Assembly: GCA_036897625.1 (NCBI GenBank)
Contig: JAYMTA010000001.1
Span: 124,001-188,000 of the forward strand
DNA: 64,000 nt
Origin: Pelargonium cotyledonis
Lineage: Eukaryota > Streptophyta > Magnoliopsida > Geraniales > Geraniaceae
Reading direction: 5' to 3'
The position numbers were made by a program, and so were the translations under genes. Positions within the stretch are counted from its first letter, which is position 1. Each line of letters starts with the position of its first letter. This document shows positions 1 to 13,722 of this stretch, one piece after another. The notes beneath the pieces are model-generated. The model saw nothing but the letters and a program-made list of their open reading frames with translations. It was not told the origin of the DNA and ran no database searches.

Positions 1-3000
1 CTAAGTAGATAAAGTTACTAGACCGAGTAACAATTTAAGAGCTCTTTACTTATTTTGAGATTGTATTTTCCAGTTAAGATGTAAATCGTCAGTATAATTA
101 TACCGAGCATACAAGGAAAGTTAACAACAAAAACCTATCTCTATAATCGAGACGGACAACCTCCTTAAATTTCTTTAACCATTAGCCATTCTTGTCATTG
201 GTTGGAATCGTCGACTTCTTTTTCAACTCTATGTTCTCGACAAGTGGATCTGTCTGACCAGACATAGAACTTCTTAAAGCCCTTTGGACACTCCTTTTCT
301 TTTCTAGAAATTCCTACGAATGCCTTAGCTATAATAGATGGGGAAGAAGGGCCCATAATACTTGGTTTTACTTCTTTTTAGTTTTGGAGATAGACCCCCT
401 ACTTAGATATCAGGATAATGCAAAAAAAAAATTTAATGATATAAGGGCGGAATTACTAAACAGTTAATACAAGTCTTTTCGGACACTGATACTATAACGC
501 TCTGGCTTTGCCTTTTTAATGCAACTGGAAAAGGCGCCCTGTTTGCCGCTTTTTCTTAACTGAATTTCTAAAGCAAGCCTGGATCTAGTATTGTAGAGCA
601 AAGAATTTGAAAGGGCTCCTTGTAAACGAGTAATAAAGGAAACCCCTTAGAAGAATGTATAAGGACTCTTGACTAATGGACCTCCGCTAGGCTTCAGAGC
701 TATGAATCTATAAGAGAATCACTAAATAATATCACATCCACTTATAAGCTGCTTAACTAAGCGGGAATTACCTTTTTTTGGCTTCACCTCGGGATATAGA
801 TAAAAGCCTTTATTAAACAAGGGATGCGCCCCACATAAGTGGATTCTAATACTTAATCTTAAGGCTCTGAAATTTCCCTAATTAATGATATGCTCTTTGC
901 CCACGCTCAATAAAATTATCTCAAGCTAGGAATACCGGGATCAAAAGGAGAGGTTTCTTGTCTGAAAACTTACTGCTTCAATGAAATTAGTCTTATTGTT
1001 GTTTGATGAGCAAAACAGAATACAGTGAGTGTACACTAACTATAAACTAACTTACTTGTTGTCCAAATTCCTTAGTTTGGCCAGGGGCCTTAAAAAGACG
1101 GGCTGCAGCACGCAACTCTCGTTAAAAAGTTTCCTCCGATTTCTAAACCAAAAAGCGGGGAACCCAGGGTTTAGTTGCTTACTACTTTGCACTAATTGTA
1201 GTAAGGTTTTATAGCACCAAATAACAATATTAGGGATTACATGGGTATCCTTCCAAATAATTTATCTTAACTAACAAATCTAATTTTTAAATTCCACAAG
1301 GAAAAAGCTACTCTAAATTAATAAAGAAAAAGTGCTCATAAAAAATTCTTGAAGATAGGAAGAGCCTTGTCCGCAAATAGCTAAATAGATAACTGGATCT
1401 CATCTCTTTATGAATATGAAATTCGATATCAAAAAATATATTAAAAGTTTGGCAGAGCTGGTTAAAGGGATGTACTCCTCCAAAAAGGGTGAACCTTAAG
1501 AGCCTTCTCTCCACTAAAAAAATTAATAAACACTAAAGCAGCGAGCTTTGAAATGTCTTAATAAAAAAAAGTTCTTTCTCAGGGCAGGGCATAAAGAGAA
1601 GGTCAATACCGTTAATTTAGGTACCTTTCTAACTCCAAAACGCTGCTTGTTTAACGACCTTACTGAAGTTTGAAGAAAAGAGACTCCTTATCTGCCAAGT
1701 ACAGTAAGACCTATTTCCTATTATTTAGATAAAGATATATTTAGATTTAGAGAATCCATTCCTGGGAAAGAAGCTTTGATTAAAGAACTCTCTATTGCTA
1801 CCTATCTATTTTAGAAAAAAATCACACAAGAACAACTCCTTACTTTTATAATTTATTAAATGTCTTGTATACTTTACCTTTTATATAAGACTCAAAACTG
1901 GAAATATCTAAGACTTAACCCTCATTTAGGAACACACAAAGGGACTCCTTAGACTTGTTCCTTTATTTACCCGTGCTGGTAGAGCCAAGCTTTCATCCTA
2001 AATAAAAGAAACTAGGGGCTCGCCTATATTACTTGTATGAATTTCTTAATTAAAAGGTTTTAATGGCACAAAATCAGGGTAATATTACACCTAACCTAAA
2101 AAGCACCGGCTAAAGAGCTGCTTTACTTTTGATTCTTCTTTGTTAATATTAGGAGTACTAGGAATTAATCCAGAATCTGTAATCTGTTTGTGGATGCTGT
2201 AAGCTTCAAACTAGTACTTTTCCTTCTCCTTATGTTCGGTGAATGGTTCAAATCCTGAAACCTTGTGCACTACTTAACTTTAGTATATTTTATAGAACTT
2301 TGCTCTGAATGGTTTATAGTATAGTGTTATAGTATTTGTAAAGCCCCAAAGAAAGTAGGGTTGTTCCTGACTTGAGTCTTAGTTTGACTCTGCAAAGTGC
2401 CTTTTATAGAAGATCTTCTCCTTTTTGAGTAAACCCTAGCTTTTGAGTTGAAAAATGTATAAATTAGAGAAAAACTTCAGTGTTTGCAAGCACCTTTCTT
2501 TGAAACTTTTACTTCGGATACTCTATCTAAAAATAGACCAGATGACATCAACTCTTAATACTCTTTACTTTATTCATAGACGACTTTTTCTTATTCCCGA
2601 ACAGCAACCGAATTTACTTGAGGGTTGGCGATATAAATATAAGGAAACCCTTCTTTCATATAGACTTTATATATAATAAAATAGGTGGGCTCTGGTTGCC
2701 TTCCAAGCTCTTAAACTCCCTAAGAGTCATACACTCGATCTCAATAAAGCCAAAGTTGAACAAAATTCTTATAGCTAATAAAAGTAAACTTTATATCAAA
2801 ATGAAATGGATACAGCGATTTTGGTGTTAAACTTAGTATCTAATTTACTTTTTAATAACCTCATAACACACAAGAAAACTGCTCTTAAGCTTATCATATT
2901 GCACCAATTTCCTTATGGATGAATAGAGTTTTTAAGTTCTATAGATTACCCTCAGCAAAGTACCTAAACCACTAGTATTTCGTAGATTATTCCTACGGCT

Positions 3001-3785
3001 GTTCAGTCCCTAATTTCGATAGCATTCATAGTCTATATAATGTTCTTTTTTGCTTCCTTGAGTTGGGGTAAGAATGCCTGTTTCCGAAAGACGCAAAATA
3101 AGATGTACCTACCTCTTACAAGTTCCGGATGCGTTGCCCAGAGGGAAACCTTAGAATACAAAAAACCATCTACCTGAGACCCCTTCTCCCCACCCCTTAT
3201 TATAGAGGGTTTGAGTAAATAGCCTTAAAAGGGGCAACTCCAAGGGTTTATTTATAGGATTTTATAGTATATTTGTTATACCTCTTTATTTAGTTAATTA
3301 GGAAAGATATTTTATAAAATGTTGCGTACCTATTAAGTTTCTCATCTTACTCAAAGTACAGCACAAAGTTTAGTTATTAATTTGTATGTTTCCGGGACCC
3401 AGACAGTAGACCCAAAAGTTTTGTGTGTGTGACATGCAATATAGCTGTAGAAAGATTTACAATTTTTTGTGTAATATATAAGCGGTGAATGTACTACTAG
3501 AGATAAAAAAGTGGGGTCAAGTTCCCTTAGCTTTTCCTAGTTTCTAATTAAAGTAACTCCTTGTGATAAAGGTATCCTTAGAGCACCCTTTAATTTTATG
3601 AAAAAACCTGCTTATACTTTTACCTTATATCTACGATCTCGTAGGAGCCTAGAAAAAATTGATTTTATAATATTGAATTGGTTAAAGCTTTTGTTTAACT
3701 AAAAACTCCAGAAAACTTATATTTTCTAAATCTAGAAATAAAGCCGTTAAGAACCCTGTACTTGTTCAAACCCGCGCGCCCCTGG

Positions 3786-3799
3786 CTTGAAATTTCAAG
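3786..3799. repeat. 14-bp perfect palindrome
   Basis: CTTGAAATTTCAAG reads the same on both strands. It sits in a local GC-rich patch inside AT-rich DNA. No promoter or gene adjoins it, so a regulatory role is not supported. Confidence 0.5.
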
Positions 3800-5663
3800 G
3801 GCGCTCTTTTCTTATATGCAGCCCTAACGAGGGGTTCTGGATTCCCCCTTATCCATTTAGATTTTTTGAGGTAAATAGAAATTCAAGCAAAGAGGGCTAC
3901 ATCAGCTGTAATAAATCTTTGAAAAGATTCCTACTAAACTAATTATAATAGGGACTTCTGTTGTATAAAATTTAGTTATAGTAGGGTTCTTTTGTTACAG
4001 TAGACTTACTAAGTTAGAATTCTGAGACTTTTTGAAAGGCAATCCCTTTTAGTTATTAATAAGTATGCTCAGAGGGTTGTAATGCATAGAGAGTAAGCTA
4101 GTGGGCATATATAACTTTCTGTTTCTTTTTTTTATTTATAGAGCGAATATTTAGTATAATAGTCAATAATAGATTTTACAATAGCATCTACATCCTATGA
4201 TTTTAGAATAAAGTATCCTTCTAATTAGGTCTAATCTGAGAAAGGCTTGTTTACTATGATGAAAGCTTCTTTCTCTTTACTAAAATCCGACTAGAATAAC
4301 ACATTTGAAGGGTTTAAGTCCTATAATTACTATTGAAAGCTCTAGCTCCCCCTCGGTTTCAAGCCCATTGACGTGATACATAATAGCATATCATAGCATA
4401 ATATGGAATTAAAATTTCATGAGTTTCAAATAAAAAGAAGAGACATTAGCTATAGCAAAAAAAGACAAAGACCAATTCCTATACTATCTCGAAATACCTA
4501 GAAAAGGACCTTAAAATCCTTAAACCAAAATACCCAGTACGGTCAGGGAAGTTTTTTAGGAAATCCCTTTGTATAGTATAAACAGGGACCTTTGACTAAA
4601 TATTCCGTTCCGAGGAATTGACTCATAATCTAACGTATTTTATATATAAGAGGTGCGCTTTTCCTTTTGTTGACAGGGGACCCTTTTTACGTGTTAGTAG
4701 GAACCCCAGACAGTGTTTCAACCCGACTCGCGGGCCTTTAAGAAACCTAAGTCTCTTTTTATAATAGAGTAATAATTAAACTTAGTGTATCCTGTTTGTT
4801 ATATCCTTAATATCTCTTGGATCTCATAACAAAAAGCCCTCAATATAATTTTTAAGCCAAGTTACACATCTTTAACAAAAGAATGCCGGTATAGGAGTAG
4901 ATCCCCGCGGCTAAGCTTTGTCATATTTATAAAAATTCTAGCAATTAAGACTTATACAAGAGAAATAATGTTAGAATAGTATTTCACATGCATAGACTTC
5001 TACGTCACAAGAGGCCCTGTTAAAAAGGTAGAGCAGAATGTTAGGAAATTTTTACTGTATAGCTTTTTACCTTGGTTATTAAAACAATAAGAATTCGAGC
5101 TTTTGTATTTGTAATTGTAATTGTGCCTCATGTTGAGCTTTGCTTTATAACATATTCTGGAGAAATACTCAGAGCAAGTTACATATGACTCATAATAAGC
5201 TCCTGTTTTTCTTGGATTCTATCCTTTTTCTTAAGTGGGTATCCCCTAGTGTAGTTGAGGTTATAATAACGATAAAAATAGAAAACCCTTTCCTAAGTGC
5301 ATTCGCCGCGGGAGTTCTGTACCATATAAAAGTAATTCCAGGGCAGTATCCCTTTTCATGTATTTCCTAATTTGTATTTTTTAATGGTAGCAGTCTTTGT
5401 CTAATTATAACATTAAATTAGGATCATCTACTTGGACTGTGCCTACTCTAATCTTACCAGACTGTAAAGCTTATTAACTTTATAAACCTTCTTATATTTA
5501 GCTTTCATCTCTTTTTATAAGTATTCTATAGTTACTAAGTGATTTTACCCCTTCTCAAAGTGCTTACAGCCAGCAATGATTAGAAGGGATTTATAAAATA
5601 CTATACATAAAGTTGGTTTAGAGCCAGCTTTACAGACCTACTATACTACTATCGGTACCGGGC

Positions 5664-5740
5664 AATTTCTACTACTATTGGATTTGAACCTACGACCAGC
5701 ATCTCAATTAGTTTCTGTTCTACCCAGTGTAAACTTGCTA
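5664..5740 (-). pseudogene. tRNA-like relic
   Basis: Read on the minus strand, a D-arm-like segment (GGGTAGAAC, stem GTTT/GAAC, loop of 10) is followed by an exact match to the conserved T-arm sequence, GGTTCAAATCC at 5,680-5,690. The T stem GTAGG/CCAAT pairs at only part of its positions. The five bases TGGTC before it look like a normal variable loop. The anticodon stem and acceptor stem do not pair, so this cannot be a working tRNA and the specificity cannot be read. The minus-strand open frame over it (5,649-5,831) is a by-product of the tRNA sequence. Confidence 0.45.
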
Positions 5741-8700
5741 AATAACTTACTAAAATGGGTAGATATAAAAGAGACAAGTCGATACGCGGCATCTGAAACA
5801 AATAAAGTATACTTTTTTGTATTAATATCAACCAGATTCCTTTACTAAGTAATACTTATTTTTGATATGTTAAACGGCAAGTCATAAAAAGATTTTTATT
5901 GGGCTAGTTTTTCTATTGTATACAGTCCTCACTATAAATAAATATTGAACTTGAACTTAGATATTTGTTTGCTATGGGTCTATTGCCTTAGGAATCTAGT
6001 GTATACTACGTATAGACCTACTTTGGCTAAAAGGACTCGTGGTTTTGAAAGTTCTTCCCCTTTTTAGAAAATAGCTCGGTATTTTGTTGATTATCCAAAA
6101 AGATTTACTGCATTGAATTCTACGCATTTCTATGGACAATCTCTGTTTTTTGAGATGCAAAGGTGCATATTCCAAGCAATCCATCAGCTTTTTGTTCAAT
6201 GGGTTCGGTACCCCCGATAACTCGTAATTTAAATGGCGAATTCGTTTTGTATAAGGAATCCTTACTATTTTAACCGTTTGTCAATTATTCAAATCTAGAT
6301 AGAACTTCCTACTTAGTAAAAGTAAAACATTGAAAGAGCTGTGCACCTATATAAATAGGGTTTAGTTTACCCAATTCCATATTCACTGTACCTAATATAT
6401 TGTACTAACCTGGCATCTAACTCAAAAATTAGTAAAATATCCAGAGTTAAAAGATTATTGACAATCATGACAGCTTTTCACAATGGATGCCCTTCAAAAT
6501 TCTTGTAACCTATTAAGGCAAGTGCTTCCTTTTAGATAAAGTTCAACCCGGTTTTTCTTTATTTATGTTTTTATCTGTCCTATCCCTAAAAGATTTTTTA
6601 TGCGATAAAAATATTATATATTGCATTGTATTAAACGGCTCCTATAGAGAGACTTCTATATTAATTTAAATATAATCACTTAAAGGAAATTAATTAGACT
6701 ATCTAGTAAACCTATATCTACCCACCTCTTTTACGACCTGTACTCTAGTTTTAAGACTTTTCCTGTAGGATTTACCTCTGTAACTACTACTTCTGTGTAA
6801 TTAAACAGATAGGGACTGTAAAATAGGAAGGTGTTACGTACATGGGGACCCTTATTGAGATGGATAAAAGTAGGAAAAAAACCCTTTAAGTATGCACGCG
6901 TAGGTAAAACAAAACCAAGGTAATTTATTCAGGACTTTCTTAAAAGTAGAGGTATTAAAAATATAAGAAAAAACGTCTATGTTTTTATACAGAAATCGAG
7001 AGTCTAGTTGTAACTTTTGAAATAAATGCAAAAGAGGGGGTTCGCTATAAGGAGCTCACTCTAAGGTCTTTCTGTAACCAGTAATTACTCTTGACACCAC
7101 GGTCAGGCTAAAACTTACACAACAACTTACCTCTAATCCATAAGGCTTCATCCTCTTCGTAGTAGTAAGAACAGATAACTGTAGGAATTATCTATAACTA
7201 AGGTAAAGAGTCTTCTTTAATAAGTAGCTGTGTTTTGTAGTTCGTAAGAAGTCCCTGAGAAATCATGGGAACAAATTAGATGAGCAATGGATAGAACTTC
7301 AAAAATTACTAAGTTTTTTGTAATAAAGTACTATGAATTCATACTAAATTATCAGAATTAGTAGAATCAAACTCGGTTAGTACAAAACTTTATGAGACAT
7401 CACATGTATTTACTACAAGAGGCCTTTGGCTAGCTAATTAGAAGAAAAGGAAGCAGATTAACCGAGTTGTAAGCAGTTTCCTATTACGAGGTAACCTTAC
7501 CTTAAGAATTATATCGGATTGCCGATGTTAAATAAAAGAGGGTATGCGTTTTCCATAAGTAAGAAGAAAGGACCTTAAGGGAGTCTACTCTATGCTAAGT
7601 TGAATACCCCACTCTAGGACCCGCCATTAAAACCAGATAGTTTAGAAGTTCTTCTTTATATAAACCATTCCCTGGAATCTAACTGAATAATATTAATTTT
7701 TTTTTATCTTTAACTGTTCCTTATTTGCTTCATAAGAATGCTTTCTATGGGGCGGCTAGCAGGCAAGGGCTGCCCACAAAGAATTAAGGGTAATGGTAGT
7801 GTCATTCAGAGGAAGAGATATATCTATTAACCCCGAATGAATTAAAAATAGGTTAGAGATATCACAAGTTAAAAAAGTCCTACTGCGGGTACAGTAAAAG
7901 CTTGTTAAAACGCACGAAAAGGGTCATAGAATAGGCTTTTTAAATACAGTTAGGGCATCCCCCCTTTCTTGAATGCAATTAGAATTGGAGCCCGGAGTTT
8001 CCCAAATTTCTTTTAGATTTAGTAATTTTATTTAGTCAAGAAGTCCCCTTTTTTTTGGGGATTATCCTTTTACAGAGGAGCTCTATTGCGAGGAAGTTAA
8101 GTCAGACAAGAAGAACTTCTTAGTAGGGGTGCTCAGAATATTCGGTTTTTATGTACCCAGTTCGGTAAAGAAAAGGTGTACCGGTTAGACCTTTGAGTTG
8201 TATAAAGCTTATCCAAGTAGCAGCTGCGATCTTATTTCTAGTATTATTTCCCCTTTTTATTTTAAAACCCCCAACCCCTTGGTTTTAGAAGCCCGTTAAG
8301 TATCACTGAGTTAAGTATTACGAAAATGAATTAAATACAAAAAATTCAAGTTGAGAATATTAAATATCTTCGGAAAACCCGGGATTAAAAGAGAGATCCT
8401 TGAAGCTTCTATGCAGAAGTAAAGTCAAAGTCTTAGGCTAACTCCGCCCTTAATTGCAAGGACTGAAAAGGGTTAAGCCAGCTCTAGATGTATCTAACTA
8501 AATTGCCTATACCCTTTCGCTAATGCCTTAAACCAAACTAAGGGGGAGTCCAATGTAATATCTTTTTGTTGATATTCCAAGCTTTTGGAACAAGAGCCCG
8601 TCTGGAATGGAAGTAATTTTAACACGGAGCTAGCAAAGGAGTTCTCTTATTGCTGTTTTATGTTTTATAAGTTATAATGTGTTGTTGTGAGACTTTTTTT

Positions 8701-10290
8701 ATAGAATATTCACGAAACCTTACTTTAAAATGAAACAGAATTTATAGTTTATAAGAGGTTTCTCCTAAGCAGAGCTATAGTTGGATTAGGTTTTATTAGA
8801 GCCTTTCTGAGTAGTTTTAAAGCGTGTATACTATGGAATGAATAGAATATGAGTACCCAACAAAGTCTCCTCCGATCTCTTATAGTGTTATGCCCCTTAA
8901 AATTCTTAATATAATCTCATAGTTAACTAGTATATACAAAAAGTAGGTTATTCTTTGACTTTTTAAGACAGTTTTTATCTCTCTCGTTTAACACTCCCCA
9001 ATGAAGAATATCCAAACCGACTCATAATATCAGATTAAAGCCCTTAGTTTTCACTATTATAAACCAAGAAGTCCTGCTATTTCTAGTAATTAGCAAATGA
9101 CTCCACTTTTCCCAGCATACCTAAATTCTGTTTTAATAAGTTTCTCCGAGCTCCTTTTATTAATGACAAGGAAGGCCCTCTTGGGAGGTTTATTACATTC
9201 AATTGAGTATAGGTTTTTACAATTACAATTGTGCAGTATCTGATATTCTCAGTTTTGGCCTTGGAAAATTAACGAAGGAAAACCAAAGCCCTAGAAATCT
9301 TATAAGTCTAGTTGCTTTTCAGCTTCCGAGTTAGAAAGAAAGTCTATATACTATAAAAAGGAAACCCTCTATCCACTAGAATCCTAGGAATTTTCTAAGC
9401 AAGGCATTTTCAGAAGAAGGTGAATAAAAAATTGATAAGAAAAGAGGCTATTTTATTAAATTTTGTTGAAAGCTTTTATCCTAAATAGAAGAAGTTTTCA
9501 AAATCCTCTTAAAAGAGCATCAAAAAGGGTGCATTTTCAAATCCTAAATTTACCAATTAGTCAAAGGGCTTTAGCTCGAAAGAGTCTCGAAAGTCCTAAT
9601 CTTACTTTAGTTATCTATCAACCTAAACTAAACGAAGAAATAAGAATCTCCTTTATCGCTCTAGACAGTATTGGTTCTTAGGAATTCTTCAACTCTGATA
9701 TAAAGTTTATAAGGTCCCTTTTCTGGAGGTACCCCGGTGTGTCCTTGATACTATTCCATCCGCCAGTTTGAGAGGGGCCCTCCTCTATTAAAGTATACCC
9801 TTCAGATAATTTGGATTACGTATTATAACCTTTATCGTTCGTGGTCATGGAGTTCACGCGTACCTAAACTAGAATATAGCTTAAAAAAGTGTAATACAAA
9901 CCGGATAGTCAATAAAAATAGGATAACAATTTCTCGAATATTCCTAGTTACTTTTGGCTTGATCGGGAAACGTAAAAAGCTTAATCGTAGAATAGTCAAC
10001 TCAGAATTTCCATATTCACTCAGGAACAGCTTCCTAATAAGGATACGGGTTTCGCAGCGGATAAACTTTTAGTAAACTTTAAACCCTAGTTTAGTAATGA
10101 GTTCAATAAAGCCTATAGAAAAACAATAGCTTGCTACTCCTGAAATATAAAAATTCGCATACCTTAACAATATTATCAGTACTCCTTTCTTTTCTCAGGA
10201 TAAAGATTCTAGCTTGTAATATACGGGATTGACAAGAGAACTTATACTGTTTAATCTAGACAGGTTTCCGCCAGTTAGCTCATAAACAAG

Positions 10291-10405
10291 GGGTTCCTTG
10301 TCCTTGAAGTGGCCTTGTATTCTATAAATTGAGCAGAGCTACACTTACTTGTCAAACTCAAATTCAATGCATAAAGTATATAAGCCTAATAAGTAATAAG
10401 GGCGG
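10291..10405 (+). repeat. Diverged dispersed repeat, copy A
   Basis: About 115 bases align in direct orientation with 29,332-29,440. They share blocks such as AAATTGAGCAGAG, AAATTCAATGCAT and AAAGTATATAAGCCTAATA. By eye there are roughly a dozen substitutions and about four small gaps, the largest of 9 bases near the right end. Neither copy codes for protein. Flanks outside the alignment do not match, so this is a small mobile or duplicated segment and not part of a large duplication. I do not recognise the family. Confidence 0.8.
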
Positions 10406-11344
10406 GTAAACTTTCGCCCAACAATAAAGAGGGGTCTTTACTAAACAGAGTTTTGCCAATTCCAAAGGATAATTTTAGTTAAGAACTCAGGTTTATTAGA
10501 AAGTAGTCCGCTAGTAAGAAAATAAGTTAAGCATTTTCCTGAAGAAGTGAAATTTGTAATTAAATTATGAAAGATAAACACCTATTTTTGTAAATAGAGT
10601 AAAAAATTTCCCCAAGGCTGTATATATTGGGGAGTAGTAAGGATCATTTACCTTGTAGCTTGTACTTGATAACCCCCTAGAAAGTCGGAAACAAGGCAAG
10701 GCTTTTTAATTAGAAAATAGATAGACAAGTTTTAGCTTTTCTTATTAAGAAAGTGCTTTTTAGAAAAACGGGGTCCCTCTCAACTGTTTAGTAAAAAAAG
10801 AAGTATGTAATTAAATAGATGTTAGGAATCGTACTTCAAAGTCAAGGAAAAAAGAGTATTCTAACTTTTCGGTAGTCTAATAAAGTACGCCGTACGGGGT
10901 TATAAGAGATTCATTCCTTGGTTTAATGGTGCTATAATAGAGTCAAACCTTAAGGCTTACTAGTTAAAGAGTAATATAAGGGGGTGCTTTTACAAATCCA
11001 GCAACACACAGAATTTTAAGAGTAACTAGCTTTATTAGTTAACCCCTTTCGAGATTGAAGGATTTTGGCCAAATCTTTCCTTTCAGTTATGATCTTTTTG
11101 GTTAATAGGTAAATTCCCCACCCAAGAAGAGACCCATAGAACCTACTAAACCGCTTTTTCCTATGCCCTGCTCGTATTTAACTCTGTCCATGCGGCTGCT
11201 TTTACCGGTGCTCTACCGAGAAAGAAATAGTTAATATATCGAGAATACTAAAAGATTTCTCTTACATTATAGGCATTATAGGTAAGGGATACACATAACA
11301 CAATTAAAAGTAGAAAGCTAGTCTAAAGTCTAAATTTATAAGTT

Positions 11345-11416
11345 TTTGTTTCAGAGCAATTGGTAGAACATCCGCTTGATATGACAACCCGCGCGGGTTC
11401 AAATCAGCTTAATTAG
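11345..11416 (+). pseudogene. tRNA-like relic, possibly Ile (GAU)
   Basis: The 72 bases fit standard tRNA spacing: 7-base acceptor, 2-base spacer, D arm with loop AATTGGTA, 17-base anticodon arm, 5-base variable loop, T arm with loop TTCAAAT. The anticodon loop TTGATAT has U33 and would give anticodon GAU (Ile). Pairing is poor: about 5 of 7 in the acceptor counting G-U, 2 of 4 in the D stem, 2 of 5 in the anticodon stem and 2 of 5 in the T stem. No CCA follows. It looks like a tRNA gene that kept its length and lost its stems. The specificity is tentative. Confidence 0.5.
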
Positions 11417-12899
11417 TAAATACATATGCGCCCTCACTTCAAACTTATACTAAGAGGGTTGCCCTAGACTGTTTCTTATGGTACAGCGTGATACAAAGAG
11501 CTCACGGAAAGAGTATATAAAAATTGAACTTCTTACGGCGTACGGGCACTAAAAAACTACACCTTTTTTGAAAGGGCTAGGGCAATTTCATTAGTAAACT
11601 TCTAGCTAGTTATGCTAAGAGGGTGCTCAGACTCATAAACAGGTTCTATTTTATTGTCCATTTGAGTAAAAAGATCCAGAAAATGTACGTTATAGTTAAC
11701 ATCTCTTATATAAATAAAAAATCATATGGATTAATCCGATGGTAAGAGCTACCCATATAATCACTAAACCGAGTAAGAGACTAATAAAGACACCTCTGTA
11801 AGCTTTCCTAGCTATTTTCATTAGTAATGAAGTAAGATAAGAAAAGAATTTAGTATTAAAGTCTTTATAAAGGAGAGGAGGCTTCGCGTGTAAAAACATG
11901 TCACAGTCCCTTACACTTTTCTTGCAAGAGTTTTGTTCTATTTAGATTTCGGGATTTATCAATAAAGTGTAACCGGAGTCTAGGGATTTATAGACAAGGG
12001 AGCCGTGTGAAGTTGTTCTACTATATTCGTTTTAACACCAAGCTCGTTAGGGGCCCTCTCAAGATAGTATATACACGGGTACCTCCTTCTAACTTTTTCT
12101 TTATTGCTTTAATAATAATGCTATATCTCTTTGTAAGCTTAGGTTAGAACAGGTTAGACATAAATAAGACTCCTAAATTCTACTACTTTATAGCTATTAA
12201 TTAATAAGCTACCTCTCTGGTATGTAGAGGTGGGTTTCCCTACCACAGTGCCTGGCCCCCCTAAAGAAAGATTTAATTAAAAATCGCTTTTACAAGCTAA
12301 AAACTAGCTTCTCCAAAAGATTTTGAGCGATTCCTGCCTTAAGGAAAAGAAAGAACTAATGGGATAAGTAAAGTTAACAAATCTATCTTTTTCAGAGTTT
12401 GTCAAAGATGTATATAATGAGTGTTATCCTTGAGAATAAGTAATACTACACGCTGAAGTAGACTCTCACAAAGCCATACCTCCATAAGGAGGCAATCTGA
12501 TACAAAAATTAACTAAACTAGAATAGGTGAACTTGAATTCGAGTTATTTTTTGTTAAGGGCTCTTCTTACTCTATTGATTATTATTCTAATTAACAGAGA
12601 ATTCCATGGGTCAAGTTTGACTCCTATTTTCCTTCATAAAACTAGATTAGCTCTTTGTCTTTTATAAGGCCAGAATTTTAAGCAGTTTCAAGTGGAAAAC
12701 ATACAATTTTTATTTGGGACATGAGGACTCGCTCTTAAGAGAGTATACGCACCATCGCGTTAGGTTGGTAAGCACCAGCTCTTTTAGATAGAAGTTTATA
12801 GTCATAAACGTGGGAAGCAGCTTATATCGAATTCACCGTATACCTTTTGCTTACCTTCGCACAGGAATTTAGGTTTGAAGTAAAGGGATTCCTTATAAA

Positions 12900-13030
12900 A
12901 AAGTTACTCTCTTATCTTAGACAGATATAGCTAGTAAGGTAGGTCTAGGTAAGAAGGAAGGTATGATAGGTAGAGAGTAAGAAAGTAAGGTGACGAAGTC
13001 GGGATAAGCAAGGATTGGAGTTACTGATTA
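12900..13030 (+). repeat. G/A-rich island with GTAAGG-like words
   Basis: The plus strand is rich in G and A and poor in C, with repeated variants of GTAAGG and TAGGTA. The 12-mer ATAGCTAGTAAG at 12,927-12,938 recurs at 54,983-54,994, and its 10-base core recurs at 14,990-14,999. This ties the patch to the vocabulary of the central mosaic domain and to the 54.6 kb island. No coding frame is evident. Confidence 0.45.
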
Positions 13031-13647
13031 GGATTTCCAAGATTGGGTTGGATTAAAAACCTTAGCTTTTGTATGATTATGGGTATTGCTTAGGTGTTTG
13101 TTAAAATAGACCTAGGTAATATTAGTACTTAATGAGGGTATACTCTTTTTGAGAGTTTGGTTGTATGCAGAGTACTCGAAAAACTTTCCGATCCCTAGGA
13201 TTTTCTTACGAGACGGGGTTCTCCAGGGTAGGGAAAAGGTCAAACGAATAAGAATCTCTTTTAACCAGAAAGCAACCCTATAATTGGAATCCTTGGAATG
13301 AATATGAATCAGTATAAGTGCTTAAGACCTGCCTTAATATTAGAGAGCTTCTAGTTATTCATTATACTAGGTATAGAAATTAAGACTATACGGAAAGAGA
13401 ATTTATATCATAAAACCAGAAACGTATATTTACTTTTTTTTTTTTGCAAAAAGTAATAAGATATAAGCTTGTTCTTAAAGAAAAAAACCTTGTAGATATA
13501 CATACTTGCTTGAGGAGAATTAAATTAATATACTTAAAAGCTATGGTTACGAGTACTAGGATACGTAAAAAACTTTCAATTTGCCCAGCAGAATTCCTAT
13601 AAAATCTAGGTATCCATTTTAAAGGTAAAGGAGTACATTGCTTTTAT

Positions 13648-13722
13648 AAGTATTAAAGGGTTTGAACCCTTACATGCGGATTCCACGGACCCGTGCTTTA
13701 CCACGGGGACTTTAGCTATAAT
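13648..13722 (-). pseudogene. tRNA-like relic, anticodon GUG (His)
   Basis: This is the best-preserved relic in its anticodon and T arms. On the minus strand the anticodon arm (13,677-13,693) has a complete 5-bp stem CGGGT/ATCCG, counting one G-U pair, around loop CCGTGGA. That places GTG at positions 34-36, the His anticodon. A 5-base variable loop CATGT follows, then a T arm with stem AAGGG/CCTTT (one G-U) around TTCAAAC. Position 33 is C where nearly all tRNAs have U. The D loop is overlong, and the acceptor stem does not pair, so it cannot be a normal tRNA. His is the best reading of what it was. Confidence 0.55.

Larger units (their letters stand above)
1..13640. other. AT-rich gene-free flank, left part
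   Basis: No open frame here shows any family signature. Frames above 60 codons are few, short and often start at GTG or TTG. The DNA is roughly two thirds A+T, with many short purine-then-pyrimidine quasi-palindromes such as AAGGGCTCCTT near 611. In 1-120 I counted 17 TA against 11 AT, and 8 CA+TG against 14 AC+GT. Inside lie tRNA-like relics near 5.7 and 11.3 kb, a lone T-arm-like match GGTTCAAATCC at 2,245-2,255, a copy of a diverged repeat at 10.3 kb, and a G/A-rich stretch at 12.9-13.0 kb. I see nothing else in it. Confidence 0.7.

Noticed and set aside
2170-2255. Possible tRNA: Tyr-like CAGAATCTGTAATCTG followed by an exact T-arm core
   Set aside because: The two pieces are about 55 bases apart, too far for one tRNA, and no other arm is present.
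5649-5831. 60-codon minus-strand frame
   Set aside because: It overlaps and is explained by the tRNA-like relic.
12756-12830. D-arm-like TTAGGTTGGTAAGCACC
   Set aside because: No T-arm sequence at a suitable distance and no pairing stems.
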